The notes under the pieces: generated by a model
Seen by the model: only the letters and a program-made list of their open reading frames with translations
What the model was told of the DNA's origin: nothing
Databases searched by the model: none
Shown here: positions 21,556 through 36,100 of the stretch, one piece after another
Position numbering within the stretch: the first letter of the stretch is position 1
How the letters are laid out: each line of letters opens with the position of its first letter
Position numbers and translations under genes: made by a program
From: Phytophthora sp. 'mugwort'
Lineage: Eukaryota; Oomycota; Peronosporomycetes; Peronosporales; Peronosporaceae
DNA length: 64,000 nucleotides
Assembly: GCA_033558025.1 (NCBI GenBank)
Contig: JAUCEF010000010.1
Span: 583,001-647,000 of the forward strand
Direction: 5' to 3'

Positions 21556-21559
21556 AACC
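21544..21559 (-). promoter_or_regulatory. Primer-binding site of element C
   Basis: The reverse strand reads GGTTATGAGCCCAAGC immediately inside the 5' LTR, identical to A, B and D. The Gag ATG (21555-21553) is within it. Confidence 0.8.
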
Positions 21560-21903
21560 TGATAAAGGTGTTGAGGTCTTGCAGCGAAGCTTGGACGGAG
21601 CGAAGGGAGTTCTGCACTTGGGTGCGAGGACCGGAGTGAAGACCACTTGAGCTGAAGAAGGAAGATTCGAAAGTGATTGATTTTATCGGAGCTTACACTA
21701 CCTAGTCTACCACATAGATATGCAGCCCTGCATCCAATCATTTGGTGCATCCAATCACCAACACTCCGCACTCGTCCAATCATCCTACTCGTCTAATCAT
21801 CGGTTGCGTAAACAACGTACCGTAAACATCGCGGGATCGTGTTGGACCGGTTCGGGTTAACCGGTTACTGGTACACAGTACCAAACCCCGGCAACCCTTA
21901 ATA
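21560..21903 (-). repeat. 5' LTR of element C
   Basis: 344 bp, apparently identical to 17137-17480. The Inr-like TCACTTT is at 21670-21676 on the minus strand, giving a leader of about 120 nt to the Gag ATG. Confidence 0.95.
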
Positions 21904-24900
21904 TTGGCCATGCCGAAAATCCTCGTGTCCTGGTCCCACGACATTGTGAATCCTGATCTAGTATAAATCCGGGAGAAAACAAGTTGCATCCAGCTTGCGG
22001 GACATAAAGCACGTCTTCCAGTCGCTGTCTTCCATGCCCTGCAGTGCCGTAAGATACTCCTTGCAGGCGACGATGTGAGCGTTTGCACCAGTGTCGAAAT
22101 ACGATTGACTTGAGTCATAGTCATGCTGTCGCTCAGCCCAGGCGATGTGCTCCGGCATGAACTTGTTCACCTCGCCCTCGGTTTTCGACTTCAGTAGGTA
22201 AATCTTCACATGGCAAGAAAATCTGTCCATCACAGCAAGGACAGCTGAGTACTGTGAGCCGTTACTCAGTCCTGGTATGGACAGATCTGCGAAGATCATG
22301 TCATTCATCTTCTGGATGGGCCTATCGAGCTTCTTCCTAAATGGCTGCTTGCCGAAATGACAGTCTGCACAGTCGAACTTCCCGCGGCGCTAAGCATTAT
22401 GCGCTTGGCCATGCCGTGATCGACCATCGGTCTGATGTACTCGGGGCATATATGAGCCAATCGCTCGTACCAGACATCAATATCTTCGACCCATCCGTCA
22501 CAGCAAAATTTGCAATCACGCTCTGCTTCTTTACGGATTTCTTCTTGCGGCTCGCTGTGCCACTGAAAGTCCAAAATCGATGTTCAAGTGTCGCGCGAAT
22601 CACTTTGGTGTTGTTCTTGGCCATGCCGAAAATCCTCGTGTCCTGGTCCCACGACATTGTGAATCCTGATCTAGTATAAATCCGGGAGAAAACAAGTTGC
22701 ATCCAGCTTGCGGGACATAAAGCACGTCTTCCAGTCGCTGTCTTCCATGCCCTGCAGTGCCGTAAAATACTCCTTGCAGGCGACGATGTGAGCGTTTGCA
22801 CCAGTGTCGAAATACGATTGACTTGAGTCATAGTCATGCTGTCGCTCAGCCCAGGCGATGTGCTCCGGCATGAACTTGTTCACCTCGCCCTCGGTTTTCG
22901 ACTTCAGTAGGTAAATCTTCACATGGCAAGAAAATCTGTCCATCACAGCAAGGACAGCTGAGTACTGTGAGCCGTTACTCAGTCCTGGTATGGACAGATC
23001 TGCGAAGATCATGTCATTCATCTTCTGGATGGGCCTATCGAGCTTCTTCCTAAATGGCTGCTTGCCGAAATGACAGTATGCACAGTCGAACTTCCCGCGG
23101 CGCTAAGCATTATGCGCTTGGCCATGCCGTGATCGACCATCGGTCTGATGTACTCGGGGCATATATGAGCCAATCGCTCGTACCAGACATCAATATCTTC
23201 GACCCATCCGTCACAGCAAAGTTTGCAATCACGCTCTGCTTCTTTACGGATTTCTTCTTGCGGCTCGCTGTGCCACTGAAAGTCCAAAATCGATGTTCAT
23301 GTGTCGCGCGAATCACTTCGGTGGTGTTCTTGGCCATGCCGAAATCCTCGTGTCCTGGTCCCACGACATTGTGAATCCTGATCTAGTATAAATCCGGGAG
23401 AAAACAAGTTGCATCCAGCTTGCGGGACATAAAGCACGTCTTCCAGTCGCTGTCTTCCATGCCCTGCAGTGCCGTAAGATACTCCTTGCAGGCGACGATG
23501 TGAGCGTTTGCACCAGTGTCGAAATACGATTGACTTGAGTCATAGTCATGCTGTCGCTCAGCCCAGGCGATGTGCTCCGGCATGAACTTGTTCACCTCGC
23601 CCTCGGTTTTCGACTTCAGTAGGTAAATCTTCACATGGCAAGAAAATCTGTCCATCACAGCAAGGACAGCTGAGTACTGTGAGCCGTTACTCAGTCCTGG
23701 TATGGACAGATCTGCGAAGATCATGTCATTCATCTTCTGGATGGGCCTATCGAGCTTCTTCCTAAATGGCTGCTTGCCGAAATGACAGTCTGCACAGTCG
23801 AACTTCCCGCGGCGCTAAGCATTATGCGCTTGGCCATGCCGTGATCGACCATCGGTCTGATGTACTCGGGGCATATATGAGCCAATCGCTCGTACCAGAC
23901 ATCAATATCTTCGACCCATCCGTCACAGCAAAATTTGCAATCACGCTCTGCTTCTTTACGGATTTCTTCTTGCGGCTCGCTGTGCCACTGAAAGTCCAAA
24001 ATCGATGTTCAAGTGTCGCGCGAATCACTTTGGTGTTGTTCTTGGCCATGCCGAAAATCCTCGTGTCCTGGTCCCACGACATTGTGAATCCTGATCTAGT
24101 ATAAATCCGGGAGAAAACAAGTTGCATCCAGCTTGCGGGACATAAAGCACGTCTTCCAGTCGCTGTCTTCCATGCCCTGCAGTGCCGTAAGATACTCCTT
24201 GCAGGCGACGATGTGAGCGTTTGCACCAGTGTCGAAATACGATTGACTTGAGTCATAGTCATGCTGTCGCTCAGCCCAGGCGATGTGCTCCGGCATGAAC
24301 TTGTTCACCTCGCCCTCGGTTTTCGACTTCAGTAGGTAAATCTTCACATGGCAAGAAAATCTGTCCATCACAGCAAGGACAGCTGAGTACTGTGAGCCGT
24401 TACTCAGTCCTGGTATGGACAGATCTGCGAAGATCATGTCATTCATCTTCTGGATGGGCCTATCGAGCTTCTTCCTAAATGGCTGCTTGCCGAAATGACA
24501 GTCTGCACAGTCGAACTTCCCGCGGCGCTAAGCATTATGCGCTTGGCCATGCCGTGATCGACCATCGGTCTGATGTACTCGGGGCATATATGAGCCAATC
24601 GCTCGTACCAGACATCAATATCTTCGACCCATCCGTCACAGCAAAGTTTGCAATCACGCTCTGCTTCTTTACGGATTTCTTCTTGCGGCTCGCTGTGCCA
24701 CTGAAAGTCCAAAATCGATGTTCAAGTGTCGCGCGAATCACTTTGGTGTTGTTCTTGGCCATGCCGAAAATCCTCGTGTCCTGGTCCCACGACATTGTGA
24801 ATCCTGATCTAGTATAAATCCGGGAGAAAACAAGTTGCATCCAGCTTGCGGGACATAAAGCACGTCTTCCAGTCGCTGTCTTCCATGCCCTGCAGTGCCG

Positions 24901-27328
24901 TAAAATACTCCTTGCAGGCGACGATGTGAGCGTTTGCACCAGTGTCGAAATACGATTGACTTGAGTCATAGTCATGCTGTCGCTCAGCCCAGGCGATGTG
25001 CTCCGGCATGAACTTGTTCACCTCGCCCTCGGTTTTCGACTTCAGTAGGTAAATCTTCACATGGCAAGAAAATCTGTCCATCACAGCAAGGACAGCTGAG
25101 TACTGTGAGCCGTTACTCAGTCCTGGTATGGACAGATCTGCGAAGATCATGTCATTCATCTTCTGGATGGGCCTATCGAGCTTCTTCCTAAATGGCTGCT
25201 TGCCGAAATGACAGTCTGCACAGTCGAACTTCCCGCGGCGCTAAGCATTATGCGCTTGGCCATGCCGTGATCGACCATCGGTCTGATGTACTCGGGGCAT
25301 ATATGAGCCAATCGCTCGTACCAGACATCAATATCTTCGACCCATCCGTCACAGCAAAGTTTGCAATCACGCTCTGCTTCTTTACGGATTTCTTCTTGCG
25401 GCTCGCTGTGCCACTGAAAGTCCAAAATCGATGTTCAAGTGTCGCGCGAATCACTTTGGTGTTGTTCTTGGCCATGCCGAAAATCCTCGTGTCCTGGTCC
25501 CACGACATTGTGAATCCTGATCTAGTATAAATCCGGGAGAAAACAAGTTGCATCCAGCTTGCGGGACATAAAGCACGTCTTCCAGTCGCTGTCTTCCATG
25601 CCCTGCAGTGCCGTAAAATACTCCTTGCAGGCGACGATGTGAGCGTTTGCACCAGTGTCGAAATACGATTGACTTGAGTCATAGTCATGCTGTCGCTCAG
25701 CCCAGGCGATGTGCTCCGGCATGAACTTGTTCACCTCGCCCTCGGTTTTCGACTTCAGTAGGTAAATCTTCACATGGCAAGAAAATCTGTCCATCACAGC
25801 AAGGACAGCTGAGTACTGTGAGCCGTTACTCAGTCCTGGTATGGACAGATCTGCGAAGATCATGTCATTCATCTTCTGGATGGGCCTATCGAGCTTCTTC
25901 CTAAATGGCTGCTTGCCGAACTGACAGTCTGCACAGTCGAACTTCCCGCGGCGCTAAGCATTATGCGCTTGGCCATGCCGTGATCGACCATCGGTCTGAT
26001 GTACTCGGGGCATATATGAGCCAATCGCTCGTACCAGACATCAATATCTTCGACCCATCCGTCACAGCAAAGTTTGCAATCACGCTCTGCTTCTTTACGG
26101 ATTTCTTCTTGCGGCTCGCTGTGCCACTGAAAGTCCAAAATCGATGTTCATGTGTCGCGCGAATCACTTCGGTGGTGTTCTTGGCCATGCCGAAATCCTC
26201 GTGTCCTGGTCCCACGACATTGTGAATCCTGATCTAGTATAAATCCGGGAGAAAACAAGTTGCATCCAGCTTGCGGGACATAAAGCACGTCTTCCAGTCG
26301 CTGTCTTCCATGCCCTGCAGTGCCGTAAAATACTCCTTGCAGGCGACGATGTGAGCGTTTGCACCAGTGTCGAAATACGATTGACTTGAGTCATAGTCAT
26401 GCTGTCGCTCAGCCCAGGCGATGTGCTCCGGCATGAACTTGTTCACCTCGCCCTCGGTTTTCGACTTCAGTAGGTAAATCTTCACATGGCAAGAAAATCT
26501 GTCCATCACAGCAAGGACAGCTGAGTACTGTGAGCCGTTACTCAGTCCTGGTATGGACAGATCTGCGAAGATCATGTCATTCATCTTCTGGATGGGCCTA
26601 TCGAGCTTCTTCCTAAATGGCTGCTTGCCGAAATGACAGTCTGCACAGTCGAACTTCCCGCGGCGCTAAGCATTATGCGCTTGGCCATGCCGTGATCGAC
26701 CATCGGTCTGATGTACTCGGGGCATATATGAGCCAATCGCTCGTACCAGACATCAATATCTTCGACCCATCCGTCACAGCAAAGTTTGCAATCACGCTCT
26801 GCTTCTTTACGGATTTCTTCTTGCGGCTCGCTGTGCCACTGAAAGTCCAAAATCGATGTTCATGTGTCGCGCGAATCACTTCGGTGGTGTTCTTGGCCAT
26901 GCCGAAATCCTCGTGTCCTGGTCCCACGACATTGTGAATCCTGATCTAGTATAAATCCGGGAGAAAACAAGTTGCATCCAGCTTGCGGGACATAAAGCAC
27001 GTCTTCCAGTCGCTGTCTTCCATGCCCTGCAGTGCCGTAAAATACTCCTTGCAGGCGACGATGTGAGCGTTTGCACCAGTGTCGAAATACGATTGACTTG
27101 AGTCATAGTCATGCTGTCGCTCAGCCCAGGCGATGTGCTCCGGCATGAACTTGTTCACCTCGCCCTCGGTTTTCGACTTCAGTAGGTAAATCTTCACATG
27201 GCAAGAAAATCTGTCCATCACAGCAAGGACAGCTGAGTACTGTGAGCCGTTACTCAGTCCTGGTATGGACAGATCTGCGAAGATCATGTCATTCATCTTC
27301 TGGATGGGCCTATCGAGCTTCTTCCTAA

Positions 27329-30178
27329 ATGGCTGCTTGCCGAAATGACAGTCTGCACAGTCGAACTTCCCGCGGCGCTAAGCATTATGCGCTTGGCCAT
27401 GCCGTGATCGACCATCGGTCTGATGTACTCGGGGCATATATGAGCCAATCGCTCGTACCAGACATCAATATCTTCGACCCATCCGTCACAGCAAAGTTTG
27501 CAATCACGCTCTGCTTCTTTACGGATTTCTTCTTGCGGCTCGCTGTGCCACTGAAAGTCCAAAATCGATGTTCATGTGTCGCGCGAATCACTTCGGTGGT
27601 GTTCTTGGCCATGCCGAAATCCTCGTGTCCTGGTCCCACGACATTGTGAATCCTGATCTAGTATAAATCCGGGAGAAAACAAGTTGCATCCAGCTTGCGG
27701 GACATAAAGCACGTCTTCCAGTCGCTGTCTTCCATGCCCTGCAGTGCCGTAAAATACTCCTTGCAGGCGACGATGTGAGCGTTTGCACCAGTGTCGAAAT
27801 ACGATTGACTTGAGTCATAGTCATGCTGTCGCTCAGCCCAGGCGATGTGCTCCGGCATGAACTTGTTCACCTCGCCCTCGGTTTTCGACTTCAGTAGGTA
27901 AATCTTCACATGGCAAGAAAATCTGTCCATCACAGCAAGGACAACTGAGTACTGTGAGCCGTTACTCAGTCCTGGTATGGACAGATCTGCGAAGATCATG
28001 TCATTCATCTTCTGGATGGGCCTATCGAGCTTCTTCCTAAATGGCTGCTTGCCGAAATGACAGTCTGCACAGTCGAACTTCCCGCGGCGCTAAGCATTAT
28101 GCGCTTGGCCATGCCGTGATCGACCATCGGTCTGATGTACTCGGGGCATATATGAGCCAATCGCTCGTACCAGACATCAATATCTTCGACCCATCCGTCA
28201 CAGCAAAGTTTGCAATCACGCTCTGCTTCTTTACGGATTTCTTCTTGCGGCTCGCTGTGCCACTGAAAGTCCAAAATCGATGTTCAAGTGTCGCGCGAAT
28301 CACTTTGGTGTTGTTCTTGGCCATGCCGAAAATCCTCGTGTCCTGGTCCCACGACATTGTGAATCCTGATCTAGTATAAATCCGGGAGAAAACAAGTTGC
28401 ATCCAGCTTGCGGGACATAAAGCACGTCTTCCAGTCGCTGTCTTCCATGCCCTGCAGTGCCGTAAAATACTCCTTGCAGGCGACGATGTGAGCGTTTGCA
28501 CCAGTGTCGAAATACGATTGACTTGAGTCATAGTCATGCTGTCGCTCAGCCCAGGCGATGTGCTCCGGCATGAACTTGTTCACCTCGCCCTCGGTTTTCG
28601 ACTTCAGTAGGTAAATCTTCACATGGCAAGAAAATCTGTCCATCACAGCAAGGACAGCTGAGTACTGTGAGCCGTTACTCAGTCCTGGTATGGACAGATC
28701 TGCGAAGATCATGTCATTCATCTTCTGGATGGGCCTATCGAGCTTCTTCCTAAATGGCTGCTTGCCGAAATGACAGTCTGCACAGTCGAACTTCCCGCGG
28801 CGCTAAGCATTATGCGCTTGGCCATGCCGTGATCGACCATCGGTCTGATGTACTCGGGGCATATATGAGCCAATCGCTCGTACCAGACATCAATATCTTC
28901 GACCCATCCGTCACAGCAAAGTTTGCAATCACGCTCTGCTTCTTTACGGATTTCTTCTTGCGGCTCGCTGTGCCACTGAAAGTCCAAAATCGATGTTCAT
29001 GTGTCGCGCGAATCACTTCGGTGGTGTTCTTGGCCATGCCGAAATCCTCGTGTCCTGGTCCCACGACATTGTGAATCCTGATCTAGTATAAATCCGGGAG
29101 AAAACAAGTTGCATCCAGCTTGCGGGACATAAAGCACGTCTTCCAGTCGCTGTCTTCCATGCCCTGCAGTGCCGTAAAATACTCCTTGCAGGCGACGATG
29201 TGAGCGTTTGCACCAGTGTCGAAATACGATTGACTTGAGTCATAGTCATGCTGTCGCTCAGCCCAGGCGATGTGCTCCGGCATGAACTTGTTCACCTCGC
29301 CCTCGGTTTTCGACTTCAGTAGGTAAATCTTCACATGGCAAGAAAATCTGTCCATCACAGCAAGGACAACTGAGTACTGTGAGCCGTTACTCAGTCCTGG
29401 TATGGACAGATCTGCGAAGATCATGTCATTCATCTTCTGGATGGGCCTATCGAGCTTCTTCCTAAATGGCTGCTTGCCGAAATGACAGTCTGCACAGTCG
29501 AACTTCCCGCGGCGCTAAGCATTATGCGCTTGGCCATGCCGTGATCGACCATCGGTCTGATGTACTCGGGGCATATATGAGCCAATCGCTCGTACCAGAC
29601 ATCAATATCTTCGACCCATCCGTCACAGCAAAGTTTGCAATCACGCTCTGCTTCTTTACGGATTTCTTCTTGCGGCTCGCTGTGCCACTGAAAGTCCAAA
29701 ATCGATGTTCAAGTGTCGCGCGAATCACTTTGGTGTTGTTCTTGGCCATGCCGAAAATCCTCGTGTCCTGGTCCCACGACATTGTGAATCCTGATCTAGT
29801 ATAAATCCGGGAGAAAACAAGTTGCATCCAGCTTGCGGGACATAAAGCACGTCTTCCAGTCGCTGTCTTCCATGCCCTGCAGTGCCGTAAAATACTCCTT
29901 GCAGGCGACGATGTGAGCGTTTGCACCAGTGTCGAAATACGATTGACTTGAGTCATAGTCATGCTGTCGCTCAGCCCAGGCGATGTGCTCCGGCATGAAC
30001 TTGTTCACCTCGCCCTCGGTTTTCGACTTCAGTAGGTAAATCTTCACATGGCAAGAAAATCTGTCCATCACAGCAAGGACAGCTGAGTACTGTGAGCCGT
30101 TACTCAGTCCTGGTATGGACAGATCTGCGAAGATCATGTCATTCATCTTCTGGATGGGCCTATCGAGCTTCTTCCTAA
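27329..30178 (-). repeat. Adjacent duplicated dimers (2 x 1,425 bp) inside the satellite
   Basis: Units 27329-28040 (712) plus 28041-28753 (713), and 28754-29465 (712) plus 29466-30178 (713), form two consecutive dimers. Both 712 units carry the same private change, GGACAACTGAG instead of GGACAGCTGAG, at 27941 and 29366, exactly 1,425 bp apart. A two-unit segment was therefore duplicated in tandem. Confidence 0.85.
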
Positions 30179-33100
30179 ATGGCTGCTTGCCGAAATGACA
30201 GTCTGCACAGTCGAACTTCCCGCGGCGCTAAGCATTATGCGCTTGGCCATGCCGTGATCGACCATCGGTCTGATGTACTCGGGGCATATATGAGCCAATC
30301 GCTCGTACCAGACATCAATATCTTCGACCCATCCGTCACAGCAAAGTTTGCAATCACGCTCTGCTTCTTTACGGATTTCTTCTTGCGGCTCGCTGTGCCA
30401 CTGAAAGTCCAAAATCGATGTTCAAGTGTCGCGCGAATCACTTCGGTGGTGTTCTTGGCCATGCCGAAAATCCTCGTGTCCTGGTCCCACGACATTGTGA
30501 ATCCTGATCTAGTATAAATCCGGGAGAAAACAAGTTGCATCCAGCTTGCGGGACATAAAGCACGTCTTCCAGTCGCTGTCTTCCATGCCCTGCAGTGCCG
30601 TAAAATACTCCTTGCAGGCGACGATGTGAGCGTTTGCACCAGTGTCGAAATACGATTGACTTGAGTCATAGTCATGCTGTCGCTCAGCCCAGGCGATGTG
30701 CTCCGGCATGAACTTGTTCACCTCGCCCTCGGTTTTCGACTTCAGTAGGTAAATCTTCACATGGCAAGAAAATCTGTCCATCACAGCAAGGACAGCTGAG
30801 TACTGTGAGCCGTTACTCAGTCCTGGTATGGACAGATCTGCGAAGATCATGTCATTCATCTTCTGGATGGGCCTATCGAGCTTCTTCCTAAATGGCTGCT
30901 TGCCGAAATGACAGTCTGCACAGTCGAACTTCCCGCGGCGCTAAGCATTATGCGCTTGGCCATGCCGTGATCGACCATCGGTCTGATGTACTCGGGGCAT
31001 ATATGAGCCAATCGCTCGTACCAGACATCAATATCTTCGACCCATCCGTCACAGCAAAGTTTGCAATCACGCTCTGCTTCTTTACGGATTTCTTCTTGCG
31101 GCTCGCTGTGCCACTGAAAGTCCAAAATCGATGTTCATGTGTCGCGCGAATCACTTTGGTGTTGTTCTTGGCCATGCCGAAAATCCTCGTGTCCTGGTCC
31201 CACGACATTGTGAATCCTGATCTAGTATAAATCCGGGAGAAAACAAGTTGCATCCAGCTTGCGGGACATAAAGCACGTCTTCCAGTCGCTGTCTTCCATG
31301 CCCTGCAGTGCCGTAAAATACTCCTTGCAGGCGACGATGTGAGCGTTTGCACCAGTGTCGAAATACGATTGACTTGAGTCATAGTCATGCTGTCGCTCAG
31401 CCCAGGCGATGTGCTCCGGCATGAACTTGTTCACCTCGCCCTCGGTTTTCGACTTCAGTAGGTAAATCTTCACATGGCAAGAAAATCTGTCCATCACAGC
31501 AAGGACAGCTGAGTACTGTGAGCCGTTACTCAGTCCTGGTATGGACAGATCTGCGAAGATCATGTCATTCATCTTCTGGATGGGCCTATCGAGCTTCTTC
31601 CTAAATGGCTGCTTGCCGAAATGACAGTCTGCACAGTCGAACTTCCCGCGGCGCTAAGCATTATGCGCTTGGCCATGCCGTGATCGACCATCGGTCTGAT
31701 GTACTCGGGGCATATATGAGCCAATCGCTCGTACCAGACATCAATATCTTCGACCCATCCGTCACAGCAAAGTTTGCAATCACGCTCTGCTTCTTTACGG
31801 ATTTCTTCTTGCGGCTCGCTGTGCCACTGAAAGTCCAAAATCGATGTTCAAGTGTCGCGCGAATCACTTTGGTGTTGTTCTTGGCCATGCCGAAAATCCT
31901 CGTGTCCTGGTCCCACGACATTGTGAATCCTGATCTAGTATAAATCCGGGAGAAAACAAGTTGCATCCAGCTTGCGGGACATAAAGCACGTCTTCCAGTC
32001 GCTGTCTTCCATGCCCTGCAGTGCCGTAAGATACTCCTTGCAGGCGACGATGTGAGCGTTTGCACCAGTGTCGAAATACGATTGACTTGAGTCATAGTCA
32101 TGCTGTCGCTCAGCCCAGGCGATGTGCTCCGGCATGAACTTGTTCACCTCGCCCTCGGTTTTCGACTTCAGTAGGTAAATCTTCACATGGCAAGAAAATC
32201 TGTCCATCACAGCAAGGACAGCTGAGTACTGTGAGCCGTTACTCAGTCCTGGTATGGACAGATCTGCGAAGATCATGTCATTCATCTTCTGGATGGGCCT
32301 ATCGAGCTTCTTCCTAAATGGCTGCTTGCCGAAATGACAGTCTGCACAGTCGAACTTCCCGCGGCGCTAAGCATTATGCGCTTGGCCATGCCGTGATCGA
32401 CCATCGGTCTGATGTACTCGGGGCATATATGAGCCAATCGCTCGTACCAGACATCAATATCTTCGACCCATCCGTCACAGCAAAGTTTGCAATCACGCTC
32501 TGCTTCTTTACGGATTTCTTCTTGCGGCTCGCTGTGCCACTGAAAGTCCAAAATCGATGTTCATGTGTCGCGCGAATCACTTCGGTGGTGTTCTTGGCCA
32601 TGCCGAAATCCTCGTGTCCTGGTCCCACGACATTGTGAATCCTGATCTAGTATAAATCCGGGAGAAAACAAGTTGCATCCAGCTTGCGGGACATAAAGCA
32701 CGTCTTCCAGTCGCTGTCTTCCATGCCCTGCAGTGCCGTAAAATACTCCTTGCAGGCGACGATGTGAGCGTTTGCACCAGTGTCGAAATACGATTGACTT
32801 GAGTCATAGTCATGCTGTCGCTCAGCCCAGGCGATGTGCTCCGGCATGAACTTGTTCACCTCGCCCTCGGTTTTCGACTTCAGTAGGTAAATCTTCACAT
32901 GGCAAGAAAATCTGTCCATCACAGCAAGGACAGCTGAGTACTGTGAGCCGTTACTCAGTCCTGGTATGGACAGATCTGCGAAGATCATGTCATTCATCTT
33001 CTGGATGGGCCTATCGAGCTTCTTCCTAAATGGCTGCTTGCCGAAATGACAGTCTGCACAGTCGAACTTCCCGCGGCGCTAAGCATTATGCGCTTGGCCA

Positions 33101-36100
33101 TGCCGTGATCGACCATCGGTCTGATGTACTCGGGGCATATATGAGCCAATCGCTCGTACCAGACATCAATATCTTCGACCCATCCGTCACAGCAAAGTTT
33201 GCAATCACGCTCTGCTTCTTTACGGATTTCTTCTTGCGGCTCGCTGTGCCACTGAAAGTCCAAAATCGATGTTCATGTGTCGCGCGAATCACTTCGGTGG
33301 TGTTCTTGGCCATGCCGAAATCCTCGTGTCCTGGTCCCACGACATTGTGAATCCTGATCTAGTATAAATCCGGGAGAAAACAAGTTGCATCCAGCTTGCG
33401 GGACATAAAGCACGTCTTCCAGTCGCTGTCTTCCATGCCCTGCAGTGCCGTAAGATACTCCTTGCAGGCGACGATGTGAGCGTTTGCACCAGTGTCGAAA
33501 TACGATTGACTTGAGTCATAGTCATGCTGTCGCTCAGCCCAGGCGATGTGCTCCGGCATGAACTTGTTCACCTCGCCCTCGGTTTTCGACTTCAGTAGGT
33601 AAATCTTCACATGGCAAGAAAATCTGTCCATCACAGCAAGGACAGCTGAGTACTGTGAGCCGTTACTCAGTCCTGGTATGGACAGATCTGCGAAGATCAT
33701 GTCATTCATCTTCTGGATGGGCCTATCGAGCTTCTTCCTAAATGGCTGCTTGCCGAAATGACAGTCTGCACAGTCGAACTTCCCGCGGCGCTAAGCATTA
33801 TGCGCTTGGCCATGCCGTGATCGACCATCGGTCTGATGTACTCGGGGCATATATGAGCCAATCGCTCGTACCAGACATCAATATCTTCGACCCATCCGTC
33901 ACAGCAAAGTTTGCAATCACGCTCTGCTTCTTTACGGATTTCTTCTTGCGGCTCGCTGTGCCACTGAAAGTCCAAAATCGATGTTCATGTGTCGCGCGAA
34001 TCACTTCGGTGGTGTTCTTGGCCATGCCGAAATCCTCGTGTCCTGGTCCCACGACATTGTGAATCCTGATCTAGTATAAATCCGGGAGAAAACAAGTTGC
34101 ATCCAGCTTGCGGGACATAAAGCACGTCTTCCAGTCGCTGTCTTCCATGCCCTGCAGTGCCGTAAAATACTCCTTGCAGGCGACGATGTGAGCGTTTGCA
34201 CCAGTGTCGAAATACGATTGACTTGAGTCATAGTCATGCTGTCGCTCAGCCCAGGCGATGTGCTCCGGCATGAACTTGTTCACCTCGCCCTCGGTTTTCG
34301 ACTTCAGTAGGTAAATCTTCACATGGCAAGAAAATCTGTCCATCACAGCAAGGACAGCTGAGTACTGTGAGCCGTTACTCAGTCCTGGTATGGACAGATC
34401 TGCGAAGATCATGTCATTCATCTTCTGGATGGGCCTATCGAGCTTCTTCCTAAATGGCTGCTTGCCGAAATGACAGTCTGCACAGTCGAACTTCCCGCGG
34501 CGCTAAGCATTATGCGCTTGGCCATGCCGTGATCGACCATCGGTCTGATGTACTCGGGGCATATATGAGCCAATCGCTCGTACCAGACATCAATATCTTC
34601 GACCCATCCGTCACAGCAAAGTTTGCAATCACGCTCTGCTTCTTTACGGATTTCTTCTTGCGGCTCGCTGTGCCACTGAAAGTCCAAAATCGATGTTCAA
34701 GTGTCGCGCGAATCACTTTGGTGTTGTTCTTGGCCATGCCGAAAATCCTCGTGTCCTGGTCCCACGACATTGTGAATCCTGATCTAGTATAAATCCGGGA
34801 GAAAACAAGTTGCATCCAGCTTGCGGGACATAAAGCACGTCTTCCAGTCGCTGTCTTCCATGCCCTGCAGTGCCGTAAAATACTCCTTGCAGGCGACGAT
34901 GTGAGCGTTTGCACCAGTGTCGAAATACGATTGACTTGAGTCATAGTCATGCTGTCGCTCAGCCCAGGCGATGTGCTCCGGCATGAACATGCTCACCTCG
35001 CCCTCGGTTTTCGACTTCAGTAGGTAAATCTTCACATGGCAAGAAAATCTGTCCATCACAGCAAGGACAGCTGAGTACTGTGAGCCGTTACTCAGTCCTG
35101 GTATGGACAGATCTGCGAAGATCATGTCATTCATCTTCTGGATGGGCCTATCGAGCTTCTTCCTAAATGGCTGCTTGCCGAAATGACAGTCTGCACAGTC
35201 GAACTTCCCGCGGCGCTAAGCATTATGCGCTTGGCCATGCCGTGATCGACCATCGGTCTGATGTACTCGGGGCATATATGAGCCAATCGCTCGTACCAGA
35301 CATCAATATCTTCGACCCATCCGTCACAGCAAAGTTTGCAATCACGCTCTGCTTCTTTACGGATTTCTTCTTGCGGCTCGCTGTGCCACTGAAAGTCCAA
35401 AATCGATGTTCATGTGTCGCGCGAATCACTTCGGTGGTGTTCTTGGCCATGCCGAAATCCTCGTGTCCTGGTCCCACGACATTGTGAATCCTGATCTAGT
35501 ATAAATCCGGGAGAAAACAAGTTGCATCCAGCTTGCGGGACATAAAGCACGTCTTCCAGTCGCTGTCTTCCATGCCCTGCAGTGCCGTAAAATACTCCTT
35601 GCAGGCGACGATGTGAGCGTTTGCACCAGTGTCGAAATACGATTGACTTGAGTCATAGTCATGCTGTCGCTCAGCCCAGGCGATGTGCTCCGGCATGAAC
35701 TTGTTCACCTCGCCCTCGGTTTTCGACTTCAGTAGGTAAATCTTCACATGGCAAGAAAATCTGTCCATCACAGCAAGGACAGCTGAGTACTGTGAGCCGT
35801 TACTCAGTCCTGGTATGGACAGATCTGCGAAGATCATGTCATTCATCTTCTGGATGGGCCTATCGAGCTTCTTCCTAAATGGCTGCTTGCCGAAATGACA
35901 GTCTGCACAGTCGAACTTCCCGCGGCGCTAAGCATTATGCGCTTGGCCATGCCGTGATCGACCATCGGTCTGATGTACTCGGGGCATATATGAGCCAATC
36001 GCTCGTACCAGACATCAATATCTTCGACCCATCCGTCACAGCAAAGTTTGCAATCACGCTCTGCTTCTTTACGGATTTCTTCTTGCGGCTCGCTGTGCCA

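Larger units (their letters stand above)
17137..21903 (-). mobile_element. Ty1/copia LTR retrotransposon C (family 1), open frame and identical LTRs
   Basis: A 4,767-bp element on the minus strand with two 344-bp LTRs that I read as identical. It has a PBS, an uninterrupted Gag-Pol frame, a purine tract and TTGGC duplications. It is the youngest-looking insertion in the window. It is the same family as element A but with diverged LTR interior sequence. Its integrase carries a catalytic substitution (see CDS), so mobilisation by its own integrase is doubtful. Confidence 0.97.

Noticed and set aside
21556..21783. N-terminal 76-codon extension of the element C Gag-Pol
   Set aside because: It lies in the 5' LTR, largely upstream of the likely initiator at 21670-21676, is not matched in the other families, and the PBS-embedded ATG is conserved in all four elements.
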